In this document: positions 42,740 through 51,588 of the stretch, in pieces
Layout: each line of letters opens with the position of its first letter
How positions within the stretch are numbered: position 1 is the stretch's first letter
Assembly: GCA_017399065.1 (NCBI GenBank)
Contig: JAFQEL010000033.1
Span: 1 to 64,000 of the forward strand
DNA length: 64,000 bases
Direction: 5' to 3'
Source: Clostridia bacterium
GTDB lineage: Bacteria; Bacillota; Clostridia; Oscillospirales; Acutalibacteraceae
Notes under the pieces: generated by a model
What the model saw: only the letters and a program-made list of their open reading frames with translations
The model's database searches: none
What the model was told of the DNA's origin: nothing
Made by a program: the position numbers and the translations under genes

Positions 42740-44527
42740 TTATTCATTATTGCCGGTTGATACATCAGTATCGGTTGATGAATCTGCGGGAGAATTAGCA
42801 GGGGCAGGAGAATGTACAGATTTCTTTTGCTTTCTTCTGAAAAGACCGTAGCCGTAACCATAGCCATAACCACCGTTGCCGCGTGATCCGTAACCGTAGC
42901 CATAACTGCCGCTGCCGCCATAGCCGTAACTGCCGCCATAGCCGTAACTGCCGCCGTAGCCGTAACTGCCGCCATAGCCGTAACTGCCGCCATAGCCGTA
43001 ACTGCCGCCGTAGCTGCCGTAACCGCCGCCATAGCCGCCGCCGTATTTGCCGTAACCGTAACGTCTGGAACGAAGTCCGTTACCCTTGTTGAGGATTCTG
43101 CCTCTTGACTCCTGTTCATTCATGGTAAATACCGCACCGGCAAGCTCAATGTTTGTAGCCGCAATTTCGTCAAGAGTTTCGTTGATTTCAGACAGCTTTG
43201 CATGCTCTTTTCTGATTGCAAATATCATTGCATCAGCAAGAGTTGAGATAACCAAACTATCTGAAACAACTCGTGTAGGCGGTGTATCGATAATTATAAA
43301 ATCAAACTCTTTTCTTGCAGTTTCAAGAACCTCGCGAACCTTGTCCGCATCAAGAACTTCGGAAGACTTCTGAGTAATACCGCCGCTGGGGAGAATAAAG
43401 AGACCGAGACTCTTTACATACTTGATAGACTCTTTATAGGTTGACTCGCCCTTGATAATCGGGATAAGACCTGACTTATCGTCATATTTGACACCAATCG
43501 TACGCAGAACAGCGGGTTTACGCAGGTCAGCGTCGATAAGAAGAACCGATTTGCCCTTCTGTGCAAGTGAACAGGCGATATTGATGGCAACCGTTGTTTT
43601 ACCTTCATTTTCATAAGTGGAAGAAACAAGGAAAGTCTTAAAGCCCTTATTGTTTGCAAGGCCTTCAATACGTGTTCGGATAGACTTGAAACACTCAACA
43701 AAGGCAAAGCTTACCTTTTCTTCATCCGTAATCAGCAATCCGCCCGTAAACATCGGCTTCTTATTTATAAGACCGGTGCTCTTACCGACATAGGGAATGG
43801 AACCGATAACAGGAGCGCTTGTTTTGTTTCTGATATCGTCGATATCCTTGACTGTATCACTGAATAGCTCGATAAGAACAACGATTGCGGTAATAAGCAA
43901 AGCACCTGCAAGGAAAGCAAGAAAAGCAATCTTTACGGCATTGTCGCTGTTGTTTATCGCGGGCTCGTCGGGATAGTTTACAAGGCTGATACCGAGTGTG
44001 CTTGACTTACTGCGCAGATAGTCGGGGAAGACGTCGATTATCGCATCCATAAGCTCGGAGCAGAAATCGCGATCGGTACCTACAACCTGAAGCTCGAAGA
44101 AATCTTTAACGTCTGTTTCTTTTACGGCAATTGCACCTCTGATCTGCTCTGTACCGTATTTCTTGCCTGTTGCCTCATAAAGGCGGTTGACCATAATGTC
44201 GGTCTTGAGCTGGTACTTAAAGCTTTCATTGTCATTGTTTTCATATGCAACAACAACGGTAACAAGCTCCTCCTTACCGTTTTCATCAGCAACCTTAATA
44301 TATTTGGTTGTTGTAAACTGAAGAGTAGCGTTGACAACATAGCTTTCAACGTAAGTTGCCTTGGCAAAAAAGTAACCTGCGGAAGCGAAAATAACACCCA
44401 CCATTACTATTGCCCATACTCTGCGCAAAACCGCACGCAACAGTCTGAATATATCAAAACCGGAGCCTTCTGAAAAAAGCCCGCTACCCATAAGAGCATT
44501 TGCGGTTTCACTTCTTCTTTCCTGCAT
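42740..44527 (-). CDS. Wzz-CpsD type bacterial tyrosine kinase with Tyr-rich tail
   Basis: A BY-kinase of 595 residues for surface-polysaccharide control. A chain-length (Wzz) domain with two membrane segments (about 33-55 and 200-222) is fused to a P-loop kinase: Walker A in YENEGKTT (about 305-312), Walker A' LLIDADLRKP and Walker B FIIIDTPP. The tail at about 486-564 contains 23 tyrosines in repeats of GGSYGYG, far longer than the usual cluster of three to seven, followed by RRKQKK and a Ser/Pro-rich end. The DNA carries an 18-bp tandem repeat there. The ATG at 44527 has AAAGGA about 9 nt upstream. The matching CpsB phosphatase is 84 bp upstream; no glycosyltransferase genes are nearby. 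Confidence 0.88.
   Translation of the reverse strand: MQERRSETANALMGSGLFSEGSGFDIFRLLRAVLRRVWAIVMVGVIFASAGYFFAKATYVESYVVNATLQFTTTKYIKVADENGKEELVTVVVAYENNDNESFKYQLKTDIMVNRLYEATGKKYGTEQIRGAIAVKETDVKDFFELQVVGTDRDFCSELMDAIIDVFPDYLRSKSSTLGISLVNYPDEPAINNSDNAVKIAFLAFLAGALLITAIVVLIELFSDTVKDIDDIRNKTSAPVIGSIPYVGKSTGLINKKPMFTGGLLITDEEKVSFAFVECFKSIRTRIEGLANNKGFKTFLVSSTYENEGKTTVAINIACSLAQKGKSVLLIDADLRKPAVLRTIGVKYDDKSGLIPIIKGESTYKESIKYVKSLGLFILPSGGITQKSSEVLDADKVREVLETARKEFDFIIIDTPPTRVVSDSLVISTLADAMIFAIRKEHAKLSEINETLDEIAATNIELAGAVFTMNEQESRGRILNKGNGLRSRRYGYGKYGGGYGGGYGSYGGSYGYGGSYGYGGSYGYGGSYGYGGSYGYGGSGSYGYGYGSRGNGGYGYGYGYGLFRRKQKKSVHSPAPANSPADSSTDTDVSTGNNE
42912..43016 (-). repeat. 18-bp tandem repeat encoding SYGYGG
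   Basis: Five to six near-identical units (GCCGCCATAGCCGTAACT read on plus) in the kinase tail. Likely prone to length change by slippage, altering the number of tyrosines. Confidence 0.8.
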
Positions 44528-44611
44528 CACATTACATCCTTTCAAGTATTGAAAAAAGATTATACACTACTTTACGACAAAAGTAAATACAAGACGGAAA
44601 TTAAACCCGTA

Positions 44612-45373
44612 TCAGAAAAATCTTTTTCTGCGGATAGGATAAACCCTGCCTCTTTCGAGCACACCGTCAGCTAAAATAACACGTGCGTTTTTGCCAAGAA
44701 GCCTGTCATAAGTATCGAAATCAACCGAAACGGGGAAAAGGTCTCTTTGCTCAAGAAGATTATTCGGTCTGTGAGCAACAGAATGAGCATCTGTACCTAT
44801 AAACGAAGCTATGCCCGAAGAAACCATTGCAAAAGCGAGCTCTCTTGTTTCCATTCCGCCGAAGCCTGCAAGGCTGGAGGAGTTGACCTGAAACAGCACG
44901 CCCATATCTGCAAGGTGGTTTACTATATCATAATTCTGCTGCATAAAACGGTATCTTTCCGGGTGAGCTATAATCGGTGCATAACCTCGTGAAATAAACT
45001 CGTTAATATACTTGATAATTCTGTTGATATTAAGTCCGTTAAAATCAAACTCTATGAGCATATATCTGCTGCCGCCAAGCGTAACGGCATCAAGTGAAGG
45101 AGCATAGAAAATATCGTCATTTACAAAAACTTCCGCACCGGGCACGATTTCAAGAGGAATCTTCTGCTCATCAAGTACGCGTCGCAGCTCTTCAATTCTC
45201 TTGTCTCGTATGCGCACAAAATCATCCGCATTCTCAGCGTGCACAAGGTGAGGAGTTACAACCGCCGTCTGTATTGAGTTTTGTACTGCGATCCTGCAAA
45301 GGTGCACCGACTCGTCAAGACTGCGGGCACCGTCATCTATCCCGTGGAGTATGTGACAATGCAAATCTACCAT
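44612..45373 (-). CDS. CpsB/YwqE-type tyrosine phosphatase (PHP family)
   Basis: A manganese-dependent phosphatase of 253 residues that removes phosphate from the tyrosine tail of the BY-kinase encoded next to it. It has the PHP metal motifs HCHILHGIDDGARSLDES (residues 4-21), TPHLV, PGAEVF, AHPERY and GTDAHSV. It lies directly upstream of the kinase gene; the usual polysaccharide gene cluster is absent. AGGGGGAGAAAAA precedes the ATG. Confidence 0.92.
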   Translation of the reverse strand: MVDLHCHILHGIDDGARSLDESVHLCRIAVQNSIQTAVVTPHLVHAENADDFVRIRDKRIEELRRVLDEQKIPLEIVPGAEVFVNDDIFYAPSLDAVTLGGSRYMLIEFDFNGLNINRIIKYINEFISRGYAPIIAHPERYRFMQQNYDIVNHLADMGVLFQVNSSSLAGFGGMETRELAFAMVSSGIASFIGTDAHSVAHRPNNLLEQRDLFPVSVDFDTYDRLLGKNARVILADGVLERGRVYPIRRKRFF

Positions 45374-45410
45374 TTTTTCTCCCCCTTTTAGGGTAATAAG
45401 AACAAAAGCG

Positions 45411-45441
45411 TTAAAGGGACAACCACAAGGCTGTCCCCCTT
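45411..45441 (-). terminator. Terminator of metK
   Basis: Stem GGGACA/TGTCCC, extended by AAG/CTT, with TTT following. It separates metK from the phosphatase gene. Confidence 0.65.
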
Positions 45442-45451
45442 GATTTTTCTA

Positions 45452-46591
45452 TTATAACACTAAAGCTTTGAGTTCGTCAACCTTATCCGTCTTTTCCCAG
45501 GGAAGAGAGATATCTGTTCTGCCGATATGACCGTAAGCAGCAACCTGCTTGTAAATAGGCTTACGAAGGTCAAGTGTACGGATGATCGCGGCAGGAGTAA
45601 GCTCAAATACCTTGGATACAGCCTCCTCAAGCTTGTCCTCGGCAACAACGCCTGTGCCGAATGTATCTACACGGACAGAAACAGGCTCAGCAACACCGAT
45701 TGCGTACGCAAGCTGAACCTCACACTTCTTTGCAAGGCCTGCGGCAACAACATTCTTTGCAACATAGCGTGCAGCATAGGCTGCAGAGCGGTCAACCTTT
45801 GTCGGATCCTTTCCGGAGAATGCACCGCCGCCGTGACGTGAGTAACCGCCGTATGTATCAACAATAATTTTTCTGCCTGTAAGACCGCTGTCACCCTGAG
45901 GTCCGCCTGTTACAAAACGGCCTGTGGGGTTAACATAAATCTTTGTGTTTTCATCAAACATATCTGCCGGAATGATGGGCTTAATAACGTGCTCAATAAC
46001 ATCTGCTTCGATCTGCTCACGTTCAACATCCGCACTGTGCTGAGACGAAACAACAACAGCGTCAATTCTGACAGGCTTGTCACCGTCATATTCAACCGTA
46101 ACCTGAGTCTTACCGTCGGCACGGAGATATGCGAGAGTACCGTTCTTACGTACTTCTGTAAGTCTGAGAGCAAGCTTATGAGCCAGAGCAATAGGCATAG
46201 GCATAAGCTCGGGGGTTTCGTCACAGGCAAAACCGAACATCATACCCTGGTCGCCTGCACCCTCACGGTCAACACCCATCGCGATATCGGGACTCTGCTT
46301 ATCAACTGCAAGGAGAACTGCACAAGTGTTGCCGTCGAAGCCCTTTGCGGCATCGTCATAGCCGATCTCACATACAGTCTGACGAGCAATTGCGGGAATA
46401 TCTATATTAGCTTTTGTTGAAATCTCACCCATAATGAGAATCTGACCCGTTGTGCAGGTTGTTTCGCAGGCAACTCTGCTGTCAGGGTCAGCAGCAAGGA
46501 GTGCATCAAGCACTGCGTCGGAAATCTGGTCGCAGATTTTGTCGGGATGTCCCTCTGTAACTGATTCGGATGTAAATAATCTTTTGCTCAT
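45452..46591 (-). CDS. metK: S-adenosylmethionine synthetase
   Basis: Makes SAM from methionine and ATP. The 379-residue enzyme shows [20 protein letters not shown] at residues 7-26, the ATP-binding [13 protein letters not shown] and [14 protein letters not shown]. Full length, with AAAGGGAAAG before the ATG. A SAM-I riboswitch and its terminator precede it, so high SAM should stop transcription of this gene. Confidence 0.97.
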   Translation of the reverse strand: MSKRLFTSESVTEGHPDKICDQISDAVLDALLAADPDSRVACETTCTTGQILIMGEISTKANIDIPAIARQTVCEIGYDDAAKGFDGNTCAVLLAVDKQSPDIAMGVDREGAGDQGMMFGFACDETPELMPMPIALAHKLALRLTEVRKNGTLAYLRADGKTQVTVEYDGDKPVRIDAVVVSSQHSADVEREQIEADVIEHVIKPIIPADMFDENTKIYVNPTGRFVTGGPQGDSGLTGRKIIVDTYGGYSRHGGGAFSGKDPTKVDRSAAYAARYVAKNVVAAGLAKKCEVQLAYAIGVAEPVSVRVDTFGTGVVAEDKLEEAVSKVFELTPAAIIRTLDLRKPIYKQVAAYGHIGRTDISLPWEKTDKVDELKALVL

Positions 46592-46608
46592 TTTTCTTTC
46601 CCTTTCTC

Positions 46609-46644
46609 ACAAAATAAAAAATACGCCGCATTTCACCGGCGTAT
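46609..46644 (-). terminator. Riboswitch-controlled terminator of metK
   Basis: Stem ATACGCCG/CGGCGTAT followed by TTTTTTATTTT on the minus strand: the expression platform of the S-box leader. Confidence 0.9.
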
Positions 46645-46652
46645 AAGTTTTA

Positions 46653-46750
46653 CCTTATCTTCCGGTTTTCACCGCAGGATTTAACACCTTGCATTAAACG
46701 CAGGTTGTCGGGCTTCATCGGGCCTGTTCCCTCAGCCGCTCTTAATAAGG
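46653..46750 (-). ncRNA. SAM-I (S-box) riboswitch
   Basis: The minus strand shows the S-box core: P1 arms CCTTAT/ATAAGG, AAGAGCGGCTGAGGGAACAG, GGCCCGATGAAGCCCG, GCAACC-type GACAACC, the AAGGTGTTAAATCC segment and GAAAACCGGAAGATAAG at the 3' end. It lies 60 bp before metK, with the terminator between. Confidence 0.95.
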
Positions 46751-46771
46751 GGTTATTCAGTTTGCTTGTGT

Positions 46772-46800
46772 ATTATATATTAATATAAAGAGGTTGTCAA
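46772..46800 (-). promoter_or_regulatory. sigmaA promoter of metK leader
   Basis: Minus-strand TTGACA, 17 bp, TATAAT: full consensus. Confidence 0.85.
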
Positions 46801-46868
46801 GGTTAAAACTTTACAAATAAGAACGGTATTGCACGCGGGGAATTGGTAATTACAGTGTAAACAGAGCA

Positions 46869-46896
46869 AAACGGGCGCAGATATTCGCCCGCGCCC
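46869..46896 (-). terminator. Terminator of zinc-ribbon gene
   Basis: Stem ACGGGCGC/GCGCCCGT then TTTTG on the minus strand. Confidence 0.65.
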
Positions 46897-46914
46897 GTAA
46901 TTTATATGTAAAAA

Positions 46915-47643
46915 TTATTTCAAAAAGAAGCTGCCTGCAGCAAAAACAGCCGCAACTCTCGTTTGTGCGTTTATTTGATTTGTTGTTGCCTGAAGATTAT
47001 GCAAATACTGACCTACCCTTGCACTGTTGGCATCGTTAACTATTACGTTAATGCTCTCCTTAACCGTATCTGCTCTGCCTGAACGAAGAACCGTAATTAT
47101 TTTATATAGTGCTTTAGGATTGATGTATTCGGGACCTACCGGACAGTTCGGACAGTTGAGATAGTGATTATAAAGCTCTACTGAAAGCTGAGCGTACCTC
47201 TGCTCAAGTGCGGCAATCTTTTTTCTTACACATAACAGCTTTGTTATGCCACCTGCAAGCAGAGCCGCACCGGGAATCATCAAAATTATAGCTAAATACA
47301 AAAAACCTATTTCTTCGAAACCCAATATCAAACCTAAAATAAGCACGGGAGCAAGCAGAATGCAACCCCAGACTATCATTGGGATCGCGTTTTTTCGTCT
47401 GTAATGGGAAATTGTTCTTATTACCTGATCGTATTCGTCAAAAGCAGCCTGCTTTTGAGAAAAGTGGTTATATGCATTTACCACAACTTCTGTTTCACTT
47501 TGTCTTATTGCATTTTTCTCTGCCTGATAGTTGTAAACCGCCTGCTGATTTGCCGCGACAAAATTGCCTGCTACCGGGGTTGCACACTGCGGGCAGAATT
47601 TTGAGTTATCATCCATTTGAAAGCCGCATTTCTGACAGAACAT
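46915..47643 (-). CDS. Zinc-ribbon protein with two membrane segments
   Basis: Unknown function; 242 residues. The zinc ribbon (CQKC, CPQC) is at residues 3-20. A coiled, Gln-rich linker follows, then two membrane segments at about 88-108 and 113-133, and a helical cytoplasmic C-terminus. A later CPNC pair at about 162 could form a second metal site. It is transcribed alone. Compare the zinc-ribbon membrane proteins at 2193, 11971 and 16948. Confidence 0.72.
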   Translation of the reverse strand: MFCQKCGFQMDDNSKFCPQCATPVAGNFVAANQQAVYNYQAEKNAIRQSETEVVVNAYNHFSQKQAAFDEYDQVIRTISHYRRKNAIPMIVWGCILLAPVLILGLILGFEEIGFLYLAIILMIPGAALLAGGITKLLCVRKKIAALEQRYAQLSVELYNHYLNCPNCPVGPEYINPKALYKIITVLRSGRADTVKESINVIVNDANSARVGQYLHNLQATTNQINAQTRVAAVFAAGSFFLK

Positions 47644-47769
47644 TTTTCATCTTCCTCCGTCGATTTTTATTTATTTTACCACATCGACAGTTCCGTGTCT
47701 ACCGTAAATGCTTCTATATGGATATTTTGCGAAAAAATTTTTATTAAGCTCAGTCAAACCAATTCTGTT

Positions 47770-47877
47770 TCTTTTCGCCTGGAAACTCTTTGCAAAATTG
47801 CGGATATTTACGGCACGAGCGTTGATTATCTGTTAGAGAGAACTGATGAAATCTCTCCTTACCCTAAATCAAAATAA
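47770..47877 (+). pseudogene. Remnant of an XRE-family regulator
   Basis: The plus-strand frame here encodes FRLETLCKIADIYGTSVDYLLERTD, which is the last two helices of a phage-repressor-type HTH domain. The DNA-reading helices that should come before it are absent; upstream codons are unrelated and AT-rich. A terminator follows. This is probably the 3' end of a deleted regulator gene. Confidence 0.55.
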
Positions 47878-47882
47878 AGCAC

Positions 47883-47921
47883 AAAAAGCTATCACCCATT
47901 GAAAGGATGATAGCTTTTTTA
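47883..47921. terminator. Bidirectional terminator
   Basis: Stem AAAAAGCTATCA/TGATAGCTTTTT with T-runs on both strands. It ends the 3D-domain gene on minus and the regulator remnant on plus. Confidence 0.85.
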
Positions 47922-47936
47922 AATTCGTGTGTAATT

Positions 47937-49166
47937 TTAGCCGATAACGTAGATATTTACGTTACGTCTGCCCCACTGGACACACTCATCGTATGTGTCG
48001 AGGTATACGTCAACAACAGTATTTGTGCCGTTGTGTACAAATCCGCCTGTATCTGCGGCAATTGCATAGCCATAGACAGTACCGTCTGTTGCAACGATAT
48101 AGAGCTTTGTGCCGTAGGGAATTACATTCGGGTCAACGGCAACGTGACCGACCTTTGCAGGTCTGCCCGAAGCGGTTGTGCCGCCGCCATAGTATGCTGT
48201 CGAACTGCCCGAAATTACCTTTGTGTAGCTTACGGGTACGCCGTTTGCATCAAGATCAACCGTGCCCATTGTTGAAATAGGCTCACCCTTTGCCTTTACA
48301 GGCTGAATCTTCTTAGTGCCGACAGATGTTACCTGAGTTATAGGCTCCTTTGTAACCTTCTCGCTGAGCACAACTGTATCAATAAGCACGCCGTTAACGT
48401 ACTTTTCTTTATAAGTTATCTCTTTTTCACCGGGTACACCCTTGGTTGTTACCTTTGTTGTACCGATTGCATAGCTGCTGCTTTTTTTGGTTGTTTTATC
48501 GAAGGGAATTTCCTTGGTCTCTGTTTTTTCAACATAGGTAACCTCGTCAACGAAAATTACCATACCGCTGCTGACGACCTCGGAAAGATCGTGAGAAACA
48601 ACATCGTTTTCGCCGATAGTTACCCCTGCTTTTTCAAGTGCATCGGCAACAGTGCCGACAGCCATTTCAAGAGGAATACGCTTGCCGTATGCTCTTACGT
48701 CAACGGGGAAAGCACGTGCAATGGAAATAATCATACCATCGCTTACTTTTGCTGACGTGCTGTAGTTGATAAGGTCATTTTCGCCAACTGTTGTGTCTGC
48801 CATATCGATAGCCTGAGCAACAGTACCTTCAAATGTGAAGTAAACCGTGCCTCTTGCATCGTTGACACCTACAAGGGTTGAACGCTCAATACGGATCTTA
48901 CTGTCCTCACCGGGAGTGAATTCATCAAGGTCAAGCACATCAAGAGCAGAAAGCTCATAGCCTGCCTCTTTGATAATCTCCGATGCGGAAGTACTTGTGG
49001 TATATAAAGTGGTTTTTGTCTCTCCGTCATCAAGCTCTACATAGTAGCCTGCGTTTTCAGCAGCGAAAGCGGTAATCGAGCTGAGTATTGCAAGCACCAG
49101 GACAACAGCAATGAACTTTTTAAAGCCGCTCATTGACTTTGCCTTTGTCTTGATTTTAGTTATCAT
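47937..49166 (-). CDS. DUF348/G5/3D-domain cell-wall protein, YabE-like
   Basis: Exported protein of 409 residues predicted to cleave or remodel peptidoglycan. N-terminal membrane/signal segment at about 17-35. Three ubiquitin-like DUF348 repeats (about 40-205), each with VSDGM or VSSGM turns, are followed by a G5 domain (about 215-295, with PGEKEITYKEKYVNGV) that binds wall polymer, and a C-terminal 3D domain (about 320-409) with AADTGGFVHNG and VDVY, the double-psi barrel lytic core. This layout matches YabE-type resuscitation factors of Firmicutes. It has its own consensus promoter. Confidence 0.9.
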   Translation of the reverse strand: MITKIKTKAKSMSGFKKFIAVVLVLAILSSITAFAAENAGYYVELDDGETKTTLYTTSTSASEIIKEAGYELSALDVLDLDEFTPGEDSKIRIERSTLVGVNDARGTVYFTFEGTVAQAIDMADTTVGENDLINYSTSAKVSDGMIISIARAFPVDVRAYGKRIPLEMAVGTVADALEKAGVTIGENDVVSHDLSEVVSSGMVIFVDEVTYVEKTETKEIPFDKTTKKSSSYAIGTTKVTTKGVPGEKEITYKEKYVNGVLIDTVVLSEKVTKEPITQVTSVGTKKIQPVKAKGEPISTMGTVDLDANGVPVSYTKVISGSSTAYYGGGTTASGRPAKVGHVAVDPNVIPYGTKLYIVATDGTVYGYAIAADTGGFVHNGTNTVVDVYLDTYDECVQWGRRNVNIYVIG

Positions 49167-49619
49167 CTAATCGCTCCTTAACTTTTTCGTATGAAACATA
49201 CGTTCATTGGGAAATTCGGGTGAATTTTCCTTTGATGGTTATATTATCGACCGTGACAACTGCAATTATAGTGATGATTTGACTGTCTGTCAAATTTGCA
49301 AAAGCTCTCAAATTAGTCAATTTGACTAAAGAATAGTTCAAATTTTTTACTAATAACACTAAATATGCGGTTTTGTTCTCGTTCCTACCACATTTAAACC
49401 ACTGATTTTTGTGAAAATTCCAAAAAAGTTACAAATGGTTACAAAACGGTGACAAAACGGCTTTTTAGTGCTTTTGAAGAAGTATAAATGACATAATATG
49501 TCATTTTGAATTTTTACCTCTTACGTTGTATTTCAAAAACTACGCAAAATCAACGATTTTTCAGTAAAATAAAAAGGGTAACCGTACAAGCCGATTACCC
49601 TGATGAAATCAGTATAAAA
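49167..49619. other. 453-bp gene-free region upstream of the 3D-domain gene
   Basis: Holds the leader with hairpin CGTATG/CATACG near 49183-49198, the consensus promoter (49265-49293) and AT-rich DNA with several TTTGACT-type repeats round 49275-49345. Nothing else is recognisable before the transporter gene end. Confidence 0.55.
49265..49293 (-). promoter_or_regulatory. sigmaA promoter of 3D-domain gene
   Basis: Minus-strand TTGACA, 17 bp, TATAAT: full consensus. The spacer contains GACAGTCAAA, making an inverted repeat with the -35 box (TTTGACAGACAGTCAAA). Confidence 0.8.
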
Positions 49620-51059
49620 TCAATACTTTCTGCTGAGACTTTTTTCTGCCTCTTCTTTTGTTATCTTGCCTGCGTTGCAGTCAGCCATAATCTGAACGTC
49701 CTTGTCGTTGAGCTTGTAGAAATTCCAGATTATATATGCAACCAAACAACCGATTGCCGGCACCATAGCGTAGCTGAACCAAAGCACATCCAGTGCATGA
49801 GCAGACTGGGTCACACCAAGCTTTTCGAGTGCTTCAAAGCTCTCTGCCTCAACCTCAACCCAACCAGTACTTTTAAGGCCGAGAATAAACAGCACAAGTG
49901 CGCTTGAAATAGCAGCTGTAAGCTTGACCATAAAGGTCTGGATTGCAAACGTGATACCTTTTGCCTCGATACCGGTCTTATATTTGCCGTATTCGGCACA
50001 GTCGGGAGTAAAAATAAACATAATAACACCGATAATTGCAAGCGGTACAGAACGGATAACATAAAGCACAATATGCAGAATAATATTGTTATAACCGACA
50101 AGCCACATTACAAGGCTCAGCACTACCATAAGCACAGCACAAAGCTTGTAAAGCTTCATTTTATCCATTTTCTTAAGCATAGAGGGCACAAGAAGCGAGA
50201 AGATAAGCGAAGGCACCGTACCGCATGCACTTACAACAAGTGAAAACAGCGTGTCATTAAACAGATAATATGAAACAAGAAGATTTAGCGCACCGCTTAT
50301 ATTTGCGGCAGAGTAGAAGAAATAGCCTATATAGTATATAAGCAAATACTTGTTTCTGAAAAGATAGCTGAACATCCTTCGGATAGTAAAATTTTCATCC
50401 TCGGGAGACGGCGCATGACGTTCTTTAAGAGTTTTGTTAATGGGAATCATCGTAACAAAGGCAAAAACAGCAGTTGCAACGGCAACCCAGCTCCAGCTCA
50501 GACCTACGTGCTCACTCGGCAGTACGCTGCCTGCAACAGTTATGAAAGCAATACCTACGCCTGCCCAGATACTCTTATAGCTGAGCATAGAGCTGCGCTC
50601 TTCAATATTGCGTGTCATAGCAGTAATTGCACCGTAAATCGGCACGTCGCACAGCGTGTAAGCGGTATCCCAGAGAATATAGGCTACTGCAAACCAACCA
50701 AGCTTGACCATTTCACTTGAGCCTTTGGGGATACAGAAGAGCAGAATAGTTGCTGCAGGTATAAAAAGTGAGGATATTTTAAGCCACGGCAGGTATTTTT
50801 TGCCGCTTTTAAACTTTACCGAGTCGAAAATAACACCGAAAATGGCATCATTAATCGCATCCCAGATTTTTACGGCAAGCATAACACCGCCTGCTTTTAC
50901 AAGGTTTACACCGCAGAATGCAAGGTATGTCGTAAGATAGTTTGCAAGCAGAAAATAAATGGCATTCTGACCTGCGAAATAAAGATAGTAGCTTTTTCTC
51001 TCAAGCGGAGTGGTCTCCCACCCTGCCGGAGTTGATTTTAGTTTTTGTATGAGCGTCAT
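49620..51059 (-). CDS. GPH-family sugar transporter (MelB-like MFS)
   Basis: A 479-residue symporter with about 12 membrane segments that should bring in a glycoside, pentoside or hexuronide with a cation. The family features seen are YYLYFAGQNAIYFLL in helix 1, AVKIWDAINDAIFGVIFD (the MelB-type cation-site helix with Asp residues) at about 62-79, KYLPWLKISS in the first loop and a glycine-rich central loop. No glycosidase gene is adjacent, so the substrate cannot be inferred. Transcribed alone from a consensus promoter. Confidence 0.85.
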   Translation of the reverse strand: MTLIQKLKSTPAGWETTPLERKSYYLYFAGQNAIYFLLANYLTTYLAFCGVNLVKAGGVMLAVKIWDAINDAIFGVIFDSVKFKSGKKYLPWLKISSLFIPAATILLFCIPKGSSEMVKLGWFAVAYILWDTAYTLCDVPIYGAITAMTRNIEERSSMLSYKSIWAGVGIAFITVAGSVLPSEHVGLSWSWVAVATAVFAFVTMIPINKTLKERHAPSPEDENFTIRRMFSYLFRNKYLLIYYIGYFFYSAANISGALNLLVSYYLFNDTLFSLVVSACGTVPSLIFSLLVPSMLKKMDKMKLYKLCAVLMVVLSLVMWLVGYNNIILHIVLYVIRSVPLAIIGVIMFIFTPDCAEYGKYKTGIEAKGITFAIQTFMVKLTAAISSALVLFILGLKSTGWVEVEAESFEALEKLGVTQSAHALDVLWFSYAMVPAIGCLVAYIIWNFYKLNDKDVQIMADCNAGKITKEEAEKSLSRKY

Positions 51060-51088
51060 AGCGTCAAAACCTGCCTTTCCTTGCGTTT

Positions 51089-51117
51089 ATTATACAGCCC
51101 GTGAGTTTTTATGTCAA
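51089..51117 (-). promoter_or_regulatory. sigmaA promoter of GPH transporter
   Basis: Minus-strand TTGACA, 17 bp, TATAAT: full consensus, 30 bp before the start codon. Confidence 0.85.
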
Positions 51118-51231
51118 CTGCCGTAAAGCCTTAATTTTACAGCAAATATTGAGTTATTTAATGAAAATAATTTATATCGATTATATATATTTCGAAATTG
51201 TGATTGTAAAAGAAAATTGCAAGTTTCACAC

Positions 51232-51247
51232 TGTTTCACGTGAAACA
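51232..51247. other. parS centromere site 1
   Basis: Exact 16-bp palindrome TGTTTCACGTGAAACA, the binding site of chromosomal ParB/Spo0J. Intergenic, about 350 bp beyond the 3' end of noc. Confidence 0.95.
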
Positions 51248-51313
51248 AAACACAATGTGCAATTTCGTATTGTTGTAAATTCGGTTATTCCGTTACTGTC
51301 ATATTTTTTACGG

Positions 51314-51339
51314 CGGCAGAGGCAAGCCTATGTCCTACA
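51314..51339. repeat. Short palindromic repeat followed by CCTACA
   Basis: GGCAGAGGC AA GCCTATGTC, with two changes from the copy at 4539, so the right arm no longer pairs fully; then CTACA. Confidence 0.6.
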
Positions 51340-51491
51340 TTGCGTGTTTGTTTTGTTGTGGCGCTATTATGAAAATACAATGGATTTTGATTACCGCAGA
51401 ATACTCTATTGTAGGCTTGCGTAAAGATAGTGGCACCTTATTCCCTCGGTGCTACACACTTTCCTCTGTGCATCAATTTTATTGAGGTATT

Positions 51492-51527
51492 AAAAAGACA
51501 AGGGAGCAGACGTATAACGCCTGCTCC
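51492..51527 (-). terminator. Terminator of noc
   Basis: Stem GGAGCAG/CTGCTCC, inner GCG..CGT pairing, then CTTGTCTTTTT on minus. Confidence 0.7.
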
Positions 51528-51588
51528 TTTGCCGGATGTGGGGTGTGAAAGAGAAAGATATGGGTCGGCTTCACTTGCGCAAAGCCTT

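Larger units (their letters stand above)
51060..51588. other. 529-bp gene-free region with promoter, parS site, repeat and terminator
   Basis: Contains the transporter promoter (51089-51117), an exact parS palindrome (51232-51247), a short palindromic repeat (51314-51339) and the noc terminator (51492-51527). Reading frames across it pass through the repeats and are not believable. Confidence 0.7.

Noticed and set aside
42661-43119. Frame encoding Ala/Thr/Met repeats opposite or beside the kinase tail
   Set aside because: Another frame of the 18-bp repeat and of the terminator; no start signal.
49506-49907. 133-codon plus-strand frame near the transporter end
   Set aside because: Mostly antisense to the transporter gene; no family match.
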